Of a DNA stretch of 64,000 nt, positions 37,918-47,600 are shown piece after piece. Each line of letters opens with the position of its first letter. Position 1 is the first letter of the stretch. Below the pieces are notes generated by a model, which saw nothing but the letters and a program-made list of their open reading frames with translations, did no database searches and was not told the DNA's origin. The position numbers were made by a program, and so were the translations under genes. This DNA is from JACKII01 sp965222315 (GTDB taxonomy: Bacteria; Pseudomonadota; Alphaproteobacteria; Bin95), in assembly GCA_965222315.1 (NCBI GenBank), contig OZ244951.1, positions 2,046,001 through 2,110,000 of the forward strand, in the 5' to 3' direction.

Positions 37918-38688
37918 ATGGGTTCTACTCGTAATGACACACCTCTGAAGTCAGTATGGCAGCACTTAGCCCCGTTTATGTTTGATAAAAACGCAAAGCA
38001 ATATTCAACAGATCTATCTCGCTTCATCTTCGAAGCTATTCCATCCGACTATAGTACGTTGCTTGATATCGCATGCGGCATCGGCTTGCATGCCAAATTT
38101 TTCTCGTCAATGGGCTTACGAGTAACTGCGGTTGATTCTGAAGTCAGCTTCCTAGATCAAATCAACGCTGAATCCAAAAATATAACGACCCACTTGGGCG
38201 ATATGCGAACATTGGACCTTCAACGCGAGTATGACTGCGTTTGCCTTCTTGGAAATTCACTAGGTTTTTCAAAAAATCGTTCATCTGATCTATCCACACT
38301 AGAGTGTATGGCATCTCATTGTGGCCCCAGTGGCAGCATCATTCTAGACATAAATACGCCAGAAACGATCAGAAATACTCTGCAAAAGCGAAATTCTTCC
38401 TTCAAAAATGGAAATACTCAGTTTAAACAACTTGTTTCCTTATCACATGAAGATGATACCGCTACATACATATGGTCTTTTGAAAACTCTTCTAATAATC
38501 AAATTACATCTTTTGATGTTTCACAGAATCTGTACTCTCTAGAATGGTACGAAGAAGTATTGAACTCCATTGGATTCGAACACATAAATGCATTCAGCGG
38601 CATCAGTGGAGCTAGATACGATCCCAATTCTTCTGCCCGCTTGATTCTAATCGCTTCTCGAATTCCAATCATCAACAGACCGATGTAG
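37918..38688 (+). CDS. SAM-dependent methyltransferase (class I)
   Basis: 256 aa from ATG 37918 with AGGAAA about 8 bp upstream. Motif I is LLDIACGIGLHAKFF, then TAVDSEVSFLDQIN (motif II acid) and DCVCLLGNSLGFSKN (post-II), a normal Rossmann methyltransferase. It is clearly AT-richer than flanking IS DNA and similar in composition to the RiPP operon that reads toward it; the 3' ends overlap by 42 bp. It could be a tailoring enzyme of that pathway (N-, O- or C-methylation) or simply co-inherited. The IS3 element sits just upstream of its ribosome site, so present expression is doubtful. Confidence 0.8.
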   Translation: MGSTRNDTPLKSVWQHLAPFMFDKNAKQYSTDLSRFIFEAIPSDYSTLLDIACGIGLHAKFFSSMGLRVTAVDSEVSFLDQINAESKNITTHLGDMRTLDLQREYDCVCLLGNSLGFSKNRSSDLSTLECMASHCGPSGSIILDINTPETIRNTLQKRNSSFKNGNTQFKQLVSLSHEDDTATYIWSFENSSNNQITSFDVSQNLYSLEWYEEVLNSIGFEHINAFSGISGARYDPNSSARLILIASRIPIINRPM

Positions 38689-39573
38689 TTTAGTTCTAAG
38701 GGTGCAAAAGAATTCTCTACCCCAAACTGTAAGGCCGTTTGTCTTGTCCAGATGACCCTCTATTTCCAAAACCCGATCTCTTAGATTGAAAATTTCTCTC
38801 TCTCCAACACACCGCGGCCCACCGTGTCTCAGCTCGATATAGTAAATGAGAACATTTGCAAATGCGTGATAGGTCTGCAGTATGACCCGAATTTCCCTAT
38901 CCTTCCTCTTGAAAGGAGAATAATATTTCTTTGTATCGGCATCATTCGTTAATTCGTTCACACGCTCCGCAACAAAATACCATTGGTGAGCTGACTCATG
39001 CACAAGCGCTTCTGAAAGCTCCAAATCATCTTCGCCAACACTACAATAATAAAGCCCTGGAAGTTCGGAAGAACTTGCCGCATATATTCTATCAGAATAA
39101 ATTCTCTTAAGCACTAAACCGCGTGTTACGGTCATAACCCAATCATAGTATCCTTTATGCGACGACAGGAGCAAAAACGCTTTACCAATCAGCAAACTTA
39201 TCTCTTCTATTTCAGAAATTAGCTCCGATCGACTAATTCTAATACCCAACTGTTCTTCGAAATTTCCGATCGCATATCGCACCGGAATAGGACTTCCTTC
39301 GATATCAACTGGCGGGTCCACCCACTCCAACCAATCTTGCTCTTCGTGTTGAACATCGATAGAATAAATTTGCTTGGAACCTACGATATGCTGCGTGGCG
39401 GATTTAGATAGTAGTATTGGGAGCGACGGCCCCCAAGCATCGAAGAACTTTATATTTTTATCCTTCGTTGCAACAAGTACGCTATCAATCGCCGTTGCAA
39501 AATCTCCGCCTTTATAATCAATCGGGCATGCACAGTCTTGAAGTGCCGCAACATGTTCTGCACTCAGTTCCAT
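38647..39573 (-). CDS. HExxH-type putative peptide hydroxylase, copy B
   Basis: 308 aa. The core LSEALVHESAHQWYFVAERV has HExxH at His192-Glu193-x-x-His196. About 30 residues later comes KKYYSPFKRKDREIRVILQTYHAFANVLIYY, which matches the (Y)(A/S)PW/F-x-R..R-x-x-x-x-L-Q-x-x-Y-A-h pattern of the HEXXH peptide-modification family found beside radical SAM/SPASM genes. Characterised members of that family are iron/alpha-ketoglutarate peptide beta-hydroxylases rather than proteases. It is the last gene of the precursor-rSAM-HExxH-HExxH operon, starting inside the end of copy A (ATGGAACTGA, 10-bp overlap). It is strongly diverged from copy A, so it probably acts on a different residue. Confidence 0.78.
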   Translation of the reverse strand: MELSAEHVAALQDCACPIDYKGGDFATAIDSVLVATKDKNIKFFDAWGPSLPILLSKSATQHIVGSKQIYSIDVQHEEQDWLEWVDPPVDIEGSPIPVRYAIGNFEEQLGIRISRSELISEIEEISLLIGKAFLLLSSHKGYYDWVMTVTRGLVLKRIYSDRIYAASSSELPGLYYCSVGEDDLELSEALVHESAHQWYFVAERVNELTNDADTKKYYSPFKRKDREIRVILQTYHAFANVLIYYIELRHGGPRCVGEREIFNLRDRVLEIEGHLDKTNGLTVWGREFFCTLRTKLHRSVDDWNSRSD

Positions 39574-40574
39574 ACACCAGACCTCCTGATGTTATCCTTC
39601 AACTCTGAAATTATCTTCTGCCCAAAAGGGCTACACTTCTTTTCTAAGGTCTCTGTGAAGCGTCCGAAGCCTTCCCCTTGGAAACCCTTACCAATATACA
39701 ATAAACGTTCTCTGGCTTGATCTTTCATCGTGTCTGTCCCACGCGCTTCAAGATATCGATAGTGTTTGAACAGTCCAAACCACACAGCGATCGCATGAAC
39801 TGCTGAATGGACACCTATTGCCGCCCCGGACCAAGGTGAGTCTAGTCTCTCTTTATGATCTACGCCCTCTGCAAGCACTCGCCTCTCTCTGTTTTCAGCC
39901 CAAAAGAGGTAGCAGTGGATAGCTTCATGCAACAATGCTTCTGCAAGGTCCGATGGTGTTATCCGTTCCAAATGCGAATTGCATATCAAAACGAGGCCCG
40001 GCGCGGATTGAAAGGTTCCAGAAGAGAACGCATTTGGTTGATCGAGCTCCCTTCTTAAAGACAAAATCCAAACATACTTGTTTACTAGGTAAGCACCATG
40101 AGGATTGAAACTTTGTAGTATACGAAATCCTTCGCCAACTTTCCTACAAACCAGATCTATCTCAATTTCATCATTGTACTCAGAGAGGTTTGTGCCACCT
40201 CGGTCCATTGGCGGAATCATCGTAGAACCCGCGAACGATACACGTGGCTCCCAAACATCGTTCTCTGTAGAGATTTTTCTGTCCGGCTCGTCATCCGATA
40301 TCGCCTGAGCAACAAAGTACATTAGCGTATCATGTTCCGCCTCAACCTCCCCTAGCGCGATTGCTCCAATATAAGGATTCTTCACCACTCTACCTTGCCG
40401 CAAGACTTCCGTCTCGTTCTTCCTTAGGTAGTTTCCCAACGGTAGGTCGTTTAATTTTTTGGAAACCTCTCGTTCAATCACCGCCTTGATCAACGGCAAT
40501 GCACTCTCACTATGTCCGGACTCTTCCCAGTTCAGTGTTTGAATAGTACGCTGCGAAAGTTTGTCATCATGCAT
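39564..40574 (-). CDS. HExxH-type putative peptide hydroxylase, copy A
   Basis: 336 aa. LAEALLHEAIHCYLFWAENRE contains HExxH at His216-Glu217-x-x-His220, followed by LDSPWSGAAIGVHSAVHAIAVWFGLFKHY, the downstream His-rich block of the same family as copy B. The N-terminal ~200 residues show only general similarity in pattern (GAxLVNxYVWILSLRREL-like helices) to copy B. The start overlaps the rSAM stop by 8 bp (ATGCATGA), so translation is coupled. Predicted cytosolic, no signal peptide. A zinc-protease alternative cannot be excluded from HExxH alone, but the context and downstream motif favour peptide hydroxylation. Confidence 0.8.
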   Translation of the reverse strand: MHDDKLSQRTIQTLNWEESGHSESALPLIKAVIEREVSKKLNDLPLGNYLRKNETEVLRQGRVVKNPYIGAIALGEVEAEHDTLMYFVAQAISDDEPDRKISTENDVWEPRVSFAGSTMIPPMDRGGTNLSEYNDEIEIDLVCRKVGEGFRILQSFNPHGAYLVNKYVWILSLRRELDQPNAFSSGTFQSAPGLVLICNSHLERITPSDLAEALLHEAIHCYLFWAENRERRVLAEGVDHKERLDSPWSGAAIGVHSAVHAIAVWFGLFKHYRYLEARGTDTMKDQARERLLYIGKGFQGEGFGRFTETLEKKCSPFGQKIISELKDNIRRSGVWN

Positions 40575-41730
40575 CTTGCCACCGTCTATTGCTGTAGGCC
40601 TGTATATCGTGGGAGATCACTGAAAATAATTTGATTATTTCCTTACAGAAGAAACTCTCACTTTCGAACACTCCGTTCTTTAATCTATGCGGCAGATACC
40701 CCCCTCCACATATCTTCTCGAAATCGCATGATTTACACACACTTGGTAAACTTTCCCGAGGATTCATTTGGAGTGAAAAGGTTGAAGAGCCCAAAACGTC
40801 AGATATTTTGTCTTCCAAAATTGAATATTTAGTCTCAGTATATTCGCGCCCACAGCACTTGAACACGTCAAGAGGTTCTATCGCGCCCGAAGACTCTATG
40901 GTCATGATGGAAATGGGATTCCCCGCAAGCATATCCATTACGGGTGTTTCCCCGTTAAGGAAGTACCTTACAAGTTCTTCAAATATCACAATTTGATAGG
41001 AGGGATTATCAATTTTCCTCCATTCAACATAAGCATCTCTTAGCAGGTTGCCTAGCTGATCTAATTCAGCCGCACTATGAATAGGGTGATCGAAATTCTG
41101 GTCTGGCAGTAAAAAGTTCACGCGATGAACGCCAAGATTATCGAAGTACTTTACAAGTTCGTCACCTTTCGCATTCGGATTTAGGACACAGAGAACGCCA
41201 CTAAAGCATTTGTTCCATTCAGGCTCTTGGACAAGTTTTCGAACGACGTCTTCTGTTTCCTTATGTGTTCCTTTCCCTGACTTAGTCAGTCGGAACTCGT
41301 CATGATGAACGGACGGGCCATCGAGGCTAACTCCTAACCTGATCCTGTTACTATTGAATATCTCAATCCATTCGTCGTTCAAAAGAAGTCCATTAGTTTG
41401 GACCGAAACAGAGATTGTTGCGCCTGTTCGCTCTTCGACAAGGCTTCGAAGCTGAGAAAATATCCCGAAAAATCTCTTGCCAGCCATAAGTGGTTCGCCG
41501 CCGTGTAGCGTAATGTGAAAACCACTGAGAGCGTATTCCTCAATATACTCCGATAGCTGGTCAAAGAACGAAGTTAACACCTCATTCGACATCCTAACAG
41601 GTTGACCCTGCCAGGATTGGTCTGCCAGATGATACATATAGCAGTAGGTGCAGTTGATATTGCACCTACTGGCAACTTTTAAGATTGCTGATGTAAACGG
41701 AGTTTGAGTTGGCAGTAAACCAGCTGCCAT
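40567..41730 (-). CDS. Radical SAM/SPASM peptide maturase (cyclophane-forming type)
   Basis: 387 aa. The [4Fe-4S]-SAM motif is SRCNINCTYCYMYH with Cys23, Cys27 and Cys30; HGGEPLMAG is the GGEP motif binding the SAM amine. VQTNGLLL and GVSLDGP are further core strands. The SPASM domain at the C-terminus has FKCCGRE, VCKSCDFEKICGGGYLPHR and FFCKE, providing ligands for auxiliary clusters. The CGGGYLPHR block is typical of the FxsB/XyeB-like group that makes three-residue cyclophanes by C-C bonding between an aromatic side chain and a nearby beta-carbon. It starts 4 bp after the precursor stop with no clear Shine-Dalgarno, so it probably depends on translation of the precursor. Confidence 0.9.
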   Translation of the reverse strand: MAAGLLPTQTPFTSAILKVASRCNINCTYCYMYHLADQSWQGQPVRMSNEVLTSFFDQLSEYIEEYALSGFHITLHGGEPLMAGKRFFGIFSQLRSLVEERTGATISVSVQTNGLLLNDEWIEIFNSNRIRLGVSLDGPSVHHDEFRLTKSGKGTHKETEDVVRKLVQEPEWNKCFSGVLCVLNPNAKGDELVKYFDNLGVHRVNFLLPDQNFDHPIHSAAELDQLGNLLRDAYVEWRKIDNPSYQIVIFEELVRYFLNGETPVMDMLAGNPISIMTIESSGAIEPLDVFKCCGREYTETKYSILEDKISDVLGSSTFSLQMNPRESLPSVCKSCDFEKICGGGYLPHRLKNGVFESESFFCKEIIKLFSVISHDIQAYSNRRWQDA

Positions 41731-41734
41731 ATTA

Positions 41735-41902
41735 TCAGTGCGGGTTTACATCTTTGCTATGAACAACCTTGGACCACACTGCCTCGATGGTGCGCGGGCG
41801 CTCAAGGTGCTTAAGCATCTCAGCACCTGCAGACTTCAGTTGGTCTTCAAAATTTTCTGTACCGACCTCGGTAACCTGATCCAATTTCTTCAGTGCAGAC
41901 AT
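41735..41902 (-). CDS. RiPP precursor peptide (55 aa) with WSK/HSK core
   Basis: ATG 41902 follows GGGAGATTGTC, a good ribosome site; a longer frame begins at 41941. The leader (residues 1-38) is acidic/helical (LKKLDQVTEVGTENFEDQL). The C-terminal core TIEAVWSKVVHSKDVNPH holds Trp43-Ser-Lys45 and His48-Ser-Lys50: two aromatic-x-Lys triplets five residues apart, the form used by three-residue cyclophane synthases. The position as first gene, four bases from the rSAM gene and followed by two HExxH genes, is what makes a precursor role convincing. No Gly-Gly or other obvious leader-cleavage site is seen, and no protease or exporter gene is adjacent. Confidence 0.75.
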   Translation of the reverse strand: MSALKKLDQVTEVGTENFEDQLKSAGAEMLKHLERPRTIEAVWSKVVHSKDVNPH

Positions 41903-42480
41903 GACAATCTCCCATTCTCTGTGCCCGTTCTGGGCTGACAATCAATTCAAGGTTAACCGCCATCTGACGATGCGTAAACACTCTTTGGTCCTGAAAATCA
42001 TGGATTCCGAAAGCTGGACCTGGATGGTCCTGGCAATCTCGTGTGGTTTGAGAAGCGCGCTCAGGGTGTCGAGGAGACCGGATACGAGCCGTTGCGTCTG
42101 AACTGTATCTGACGCGCGATTATGACTACACGACCATCTGGTTTGGCTTCATCGATCCTGCGATCGCGGAGATGACCTTGGGCTTCTTCGACGATCCAAG
42201 CGTCAACTTTTCGGCAATGTACGAGCAGACGTATTTTCGCGGCGACATCCCGAATGATGCCTTTGGGCAGCAGGTCCTCAAGGCCATCCGGATCGAGAAA
42301 GTCGTCCCGAACGCTCTACGCCTGGACACCAACCAGCAACTGGAGTGCTACAGCTTAAGCTTGGCATAGCAGCGCCTTGTAGTCGGGAATTTTGCAGACC
42401 AACATGTGCCACGAAACATACCTTTCGTTGCACAAATTGGTCGAGTGTGGTACGTTGGGACATTGAAAGAGAGGTTATTC
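41903..42480. other. Intergenic region with a decayed coding remnant
   Basis: The minus strand near 41903-42000 should hold the RiPP promoter, but no clear -35/-10 pair is seen. On the plus strand, 42090-42369 keeps an open frame reading TTIWFGFIDPAIAEMTLGFFDD and ending SLSLA; the preceding part seems to continue in another frame (LDLDGPGNLVWFEKRAQGVEE), suggesting a broken gene of unknown type. A possible recombinase promoter is TTGCAC (42428), 17 bp, TACGTT (42451). Confidence 0.4.
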
Positions 42481-42974
42481 ATGAACCAGATTGTACCACG
42501 AAAGGGAAATGCGGTCGCAGACGCCGCGAAATTGGACGACAAGGACCGGTTGGCGGTCTGGCTGGAAGGCTACTTCCGCTTCGGCGTGGCGACGGCGGAA
42601 AGCTCCCGCGCCGTGCAGCGCCGCGACCTGGAACGGTTCATTCGCTTTATGATCCTAGAAGAGGGCCACGACCTGCGTCCGGCCTGGACGCCCCGGCTGT
42701 CCCGCGCCTTCATCGAAGCACTGCGCAACGAACGGCGCGAAGACGGTAAGCGCCAGGTCGCCGATCGCAGCATCAACCGGATGATGGCCCACCTGAAAAC
42801 CTTTGCCAGCTTCGTCCACGAGCACACACCGCTACCATTGGGTCATCCGACCGAGAAACTCCCGGCGCTGCCGACGACGACGCTGTTGATCGATCAGCGG
42901 GCCTTGAGCCAGGGCGAGCGGCGCAAGCTGCTCGATGCTGCCGACCTGCTCCCTCTCGTCGGCGGACGCTCTAA

Positions 42975-43905
42975 GAGCCCAACTCGAAAAGAGTTGAGCG
43001 GTTTCAGTAGGATGTGATTCCGTCTGGTTTGCAGACTGGACGGAGCCGATGATGCCTTGGACTGAAGCCGCTCGCCGTGAGTATCAGCGGGAGACGCCGC
43101 GCTATGCAAGCGATCTGACTGACCATGAGTGGGCGTTGATCGCGCCGTTCATGCCGCCGCCGCGCCCGATTGGTCGACCGCGCAAGACCGATCTGCGCGA
43201 GGTGATGAACGCGATCCTGTATATCGGCTCGACCGGCTGCCAATGGGCGATGCTGCCGAAGGACTTTCCGCCGTATTCGACCGTTCAGCGGTACTTCTAC
43301 GACTGGCGGGACAGCGGGTTGCTCAAGACGATGCGCTTCACGCTGGCGATGGAGACCCGCGAACTGGAAGGCCGCGAGGCGCAGCCGACGGCGGGCGTGA
43401 TCGATAGCCAGACTGTCAAAACCACGGAAAGCGGCGGCGTTAGGAGCTATGACGCAGGCAAGAAGGTCAACGGGCGCAAGCGGCATATCCTTGTTGACAC
43501 CACTGGCCTGCTGTTTGGCGCGGTCGTCCATGCCGCCGGCGTGCAGGACCGCGATGGCGCGCCGGGCGTGCTCGCCTCGATCCGCAAATCCTGCCCCTGG
43601 CTCCGCCACATCTTCGCTGATGGCGGCTATGCAGGGCCGAAGCTGCGTTGCGCCCTCGACAAGATCGGCAAGTGGACGCTCCAGATCGTCAAACGGTCCG
43701 ACGCCGCCCAAGGCTTCGAGGTCATCCCGCGGCGGTGGGTCGTCGAGCGTACCTTCGCCTGGCTCGGACGATGCCGCAGGCTCGCCAAGGACTGGGAGAA
43801 ATCCATCCCCTCAGCCGAAGCATGGATCGACATCGCCCATATCCGCCTAACTACCCGACGACTCGCAAGGTATTGGTATGCATGACAGAGTTTCGAGTCG
43901 GGCTC
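42975..43905 (+). mobile_element. IS5-family (IS1031-type) element (931 bp)
   Basis: Ends GAGCCCAACTCG and CGAGTCGGGCTC; 3-bp target duplication TAA (42972-42974, 43906-43908), the TNA pattern of the IS1031 subgroup. The remnant at 13235-13405 derives from a related element. Confidence 0.85.
43049..43885 (+). CDS. IS5-family transposase
   Basis: 278 aa. LTDHEWALIAPFMPPPRPIGRPRKTDLREV is the usual N-terminal block. The DDE acids are in AGVIDSQTVKTTESGG, HIFADGGYAGPKL and RRWVVERTFAWLGRCRRLAKDW. It looks complete and is the only gene of the element. Confidence 0.93.
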   Translation: MMPWTEAARREYQRETPRYASDLTDHEWALIAPFMPPPRPIGRPRKTDLREVMNAILYIGSTGCQWAMLPKDFPPYSTVQRYFYDWRDSGLLKTMRFTLAMETRELEGREAQPTAGVIDSQTVKTTESGGVRSYDAGKKVNGRKRHILVDTTGLLFGAVVHAAGVQDRDGAPGVLASIRKSCPWLRHIFADGGYAGPKLRCALDKIGKWTLQIVKRSDAAQGFEVIPRRWVVERTFAWLGRCRRLAKDWEKSIPSAEAWIDIAHIRLTTRRLARYWYA

Positions 43906-44692
43906 TAAGGACCGCAGGCGGCACGGGGCAGCGGACAAGCCGGTGCATCCCTGGTACCGGGCCTGGCGCAACCGAGCAATCGTCTACACCCTGATTGAGA
44001 CCGGCATGCGCAGGGCCGGGATCGTCCAAGCTGAGTTGGAAGGCTTCGATCCGGCAACACGGACACTGAATGTCTTGGAAAAGGGTGGCGTTGCCCATCC
44101 CTACAAGATCAGCCGCGAGGGTGCGGCGGCGATCGCCGACTACATTGCGCAAGAGCGGGGCAGGGATGAGAGCCTGGCCTCACCGGCGCTGTTCCTGCCC
44201 GCCGCCGACAATCCGCGGGCGGGGGGCAGGCTTACCGTCGATGCGGTCAACCGCATCTGGAATGAGGTACGCGAGCTGGCTGGGGTCGATGTGAAAACCC
44301 CGCATTCGGCCCGGCATGCCATGGGTCGGCATCTGATCGCTAAGACCGGTAACATGGCTGCTGTGCAGCGGCAACTCGGGCACAAGAATGCCAGCTATTC
44401 CATGCAGTACGCGCGGATTTCTGATGAGGAGTTGCTCGATACGCTTGATGAACGATGAGACCAGCCCGGCGAATCTCATCCTATCTTTCTTGCCTTTTTT
44501 TGGGTGAGGCAAACACATAAACTCCTTTCAATTCCGCTTTTAACCTTCGAACAGGCGGCGCAAATTAATTGGTTGTGAGGATCGTGCCTGTGCCGATAAA
44601 TTGCGTGGGGCGTTCCAAATGGGAAATCCGATTAAAAACCGATAGGTGCCTTGCCGCGCCCGGTACAAATCGCATGGTTGGTGGAGGCAGTT

Positions 44693-47600
44693 GTGAAATT
44701 TTTGATCATTCTAATTTTATCGGCGGCGATTTGGGGGGGAACTGTCACGTCGGTTGACGCGTTTGACCTGAACAAAATGATCAAGGACGTCTTTTCGGAA
44801 CCAGAAAAGCCCCAACAGCAACATCAGGAGCCTCAGGTCAACCAGCCCTCTGAACCGCCACCGCCCGCGACGGTTTCGCCTCAAGCGAACAAGCGGGAAG
44901 CGGCGATGGAGCTTCAGCGAAGTTTGAACACGCTGGGCTTCGATGCGGGGCCTGTCGACGGTCTGCCTGGCCGCCGGACCGCCGCAGCGGTCCGAGCCTT
45001 TCAGGCAAGCCGAGGGTTCCCGGTCACCGGAGAGCTAACCTCGCTACAACGCCTGTCCTTGGTGACGGAGGCCATCCACGCCGAAGCCGACGACGTCACC
45101 GCACCAGCGGTTCGTCAGGTCGCAGCGCAGGAGGTGCAGAGCTACCTAGCCGCGCGCGGGTACCCGGTCGGAGCGCCTGATGGTGTCTGGGGTCCACAGT
45201 CGCAACAGGCGCTCGACGCCTTCCGGCACGATCTAGGCGCTGGGGCTATGGCTCAGGGAACGCCGCCGACACAATCGGACCGTGCAGCGCTGTATGCGCA
45301 AGTCCATGGCACACCGCCCGTTTTCAGCCTTGCCGGTCACGAGCCGAACGACGTGCCCCCTCTAAATACCGAACCCGCTACCACCACCCAACCCATCCTG
45401 GCGGTAAATAGCGGCGCCCACGTGAACGTCCGCGGCTGGAAAGGCAACAATGGACTGCCGCCCGAACTCAGCACGCGATTGAATAGACTCGGACTGAAGT
45501 GGCGTCCCGAACAGCTCGGGAAAGACGACGTGGTGCTGGATCTCTATTTCAAGGAACAAATTGAGACGACTGGCCTGGACGCGATCACGGTGCGCCAGCA
45601 GTTTCAAGCGCTTAACAATCTCCAAAAAGAGGACGTGATCGCCGACGCCCGAAATCGATTTATTCTGGAGGCGCAACAAACACCCGACATTGCGCCTGGC
45701 TCTCCCCTAAAATTGGCGTTCCTTTCTCGCCCGTTGCTGTCGAACCAGATACGGTTTGAGGAAGGGAAAGGACTGAAATTCGGTTCGTCAGCAAACCTCA
45801 GGGGCCGCTTTTTCCACACGCCGCTCCGGTTTGGCTCCAGTTACGATTACGCGCCCATGACCCGCGACGCGGCAAAGGAATTGCTCGACCAAGCCCAAGC
45901 GGCATGGGACAGCAATCAGGAAGCTGTGGTGCAGGTTTTCTGGGTGACCGTCACCGGGTTTGGGCCGAGTGCCGACGCCAACCTCTCCTCTACTGCTCCG
46001 TACACGCCTATCAGCTTTCAACTCGACCGCGCGACGCTGCACCTTCGCAATCGGGATGACGCGACACCCGTCCTACTGACTAACGCAATTTATATCTGGC
46101 CCGACCCGAAAGCCCGCGAACCCGCAACGGTTGGCGATCGGCCCACCTCGCTTGAACTCGCGACCCGCATTGGCCTGCCGGTGGCAGGTGGCTATGTCGT
46201 ATCGGATTGGACCCAAAATCGCTTGTGGGGCCGGTTCAACCTTCTGGCGGCAATCACCCGCGATCCGGACTATTTCCGGCAAGGCACGCGGTTCGTCCCA
46301 CTGATGATGTTGTTGGACCCGAGCGACCGGAGGGTGCTCTCCGACTCCATAGCCATCCAACGTCCGCTCGCGCCATCGCTGAAATGGGCAGAGGGCGATG
46401 GCGAGAAGTCTGTGCGGGACAGCTTGCAGCGCATGGCTTTTCCTGACGAGTTTCAGCGCGCCGGGGCTAAAGATATGTTTTTCGAGCGATATTGGGCGAA
46501 AATTCTCCAGCAGACCCCGCATGGCCCCTTGCCGGTGCAACACATCATGCAAGGCAATATCGAAGAATACGATTTCGCTGGCGGGTTCTTTCCGGTCCGG
46601 TTCTCGATGCATCAGAGCGTGTATTCCGACCCCGCGAAGTTGGGGCTGCGGGTTGCGGCAACGCCAGATCCGCGCTCGGGCGGTCTAGGCTTCGTCTCCG
46701 CTGACCGCTTCGCCAGCGACCGCCTGCCCCAAAGGCTTCATATGTCACGGGAGGAGGCCGAAGCGTTCCGTGCGCGGTTGCGCGGCAACAGTATCTATCT
46801 GGCATGGTGGTCCGACCTCGACTGGAGCGCCGACGGAACGGCAGAAGAGCAAGCGTTTCTCGCCAGCGTCCAATCCTCGGCCCGCTCTCCATCGACGCTT
46901 GCCCAAGTGCGTGCGAACCTGACGCGCATCGCGATATTCACAGACCAGGCGCTGACCGACCCGATCCTGGAACTCGACCCTGCCAATCTCCTCCTGCCGG
47001 TGCCCGATCCGCCGAAGGTGCCGGATAAGCCCGTGGCCGAAACGCCGAGCGACGAGGTCAGAGATCTTCTGGCAAATGAGGTTGTGACCGGCCTCGGCTA
47101 CCTCCAGGCAGCTGCCGACGCTTCGCCCGATCCATCGGGCGTGGTCGACGCCTATCTCGGAAAGCTCCAACAGGTGAGGAGGGCCGACGAGTTCAACCGG
47201 CGCGACATGCTCCGAGACCTCCGCGAGCAGGCTAAAGCCGAACGGCCGGAGGGTGCCTTCTGGCTCGCCGGAGGAGCCGAACTGGGAAAATATGACATCG
47301 AAAGCGGCGAATTCTCCCTGCGGTATGGCATCTCGCCACAGGTGGCCGATGGGCATGGCCTACCGATTGGCACGCGGATTGCCAATGCCGACAAGACCCT
47401 GCGCGTGCCGACCTCCGAAGACCTTGCCCGCCGGATTTTGGCGGAGGAGAAAGTGTTCGGCAACCGCGCGGTCGCCATCCGCATGCGTGCGCGGCTACAA
47501 GGTGCTACCCTCCCTTATGGCAAGCCGGAACGGGCAGAGGCGATCCTGGTCGCGGAAGAGATAGTCTTTCTGCGCCAATACCCTAGAGCCGACTTGCGTG

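Larger units (their letters stand above)
42481..44458 (+). pseudogene. XerC/D-like tyrosine recombinase interrupted by an IS5-family element
   Basis: Joining 42481-42974 to 43909-44458 restores a 347-aa frame. The N-part has a SAM-like core-binding domain (LAVWLEGYFRFGVATAESSRAVQRRDLERFIRFM). The C-part has the catalytic Arg (ETGMRRAGIVQAEL), HSARHAMGRHL (His-x-x-Arg), LGHKNASYSMQYARI with the nucleophilic Tyr. The 931-bp IS sits between Ser and Lys of a GRSKDRRR stretch. The enzyme is therefore inactive unless the IS excises precisely. It is distinct from the tRNA-linked integrase at the right end and probably belonged to another element. Confidence 0.88.

Noticed and set aside
38560..38600. 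GGATTCGAACAC as another tRNA-like att copy
   Set aside because: It lies inside the methyltransferase frame (GFEHI) and only about 10 bases match.
38647..40574. Zinc metalloproteases for leader removal
   Set aside because: HExxH alone would allow it, but the downstream SPW/SPF..HAxA motif and rSAM context match the peptide-modification family; kept as an alternative only.
41735..41902. FxsA-type precursor (FxSxx end)
   Set aside because: The C-terminus is DVNPH, without the FxSxx pattern; the WSK/HSK core fits better with three-residue cyclophane systems.
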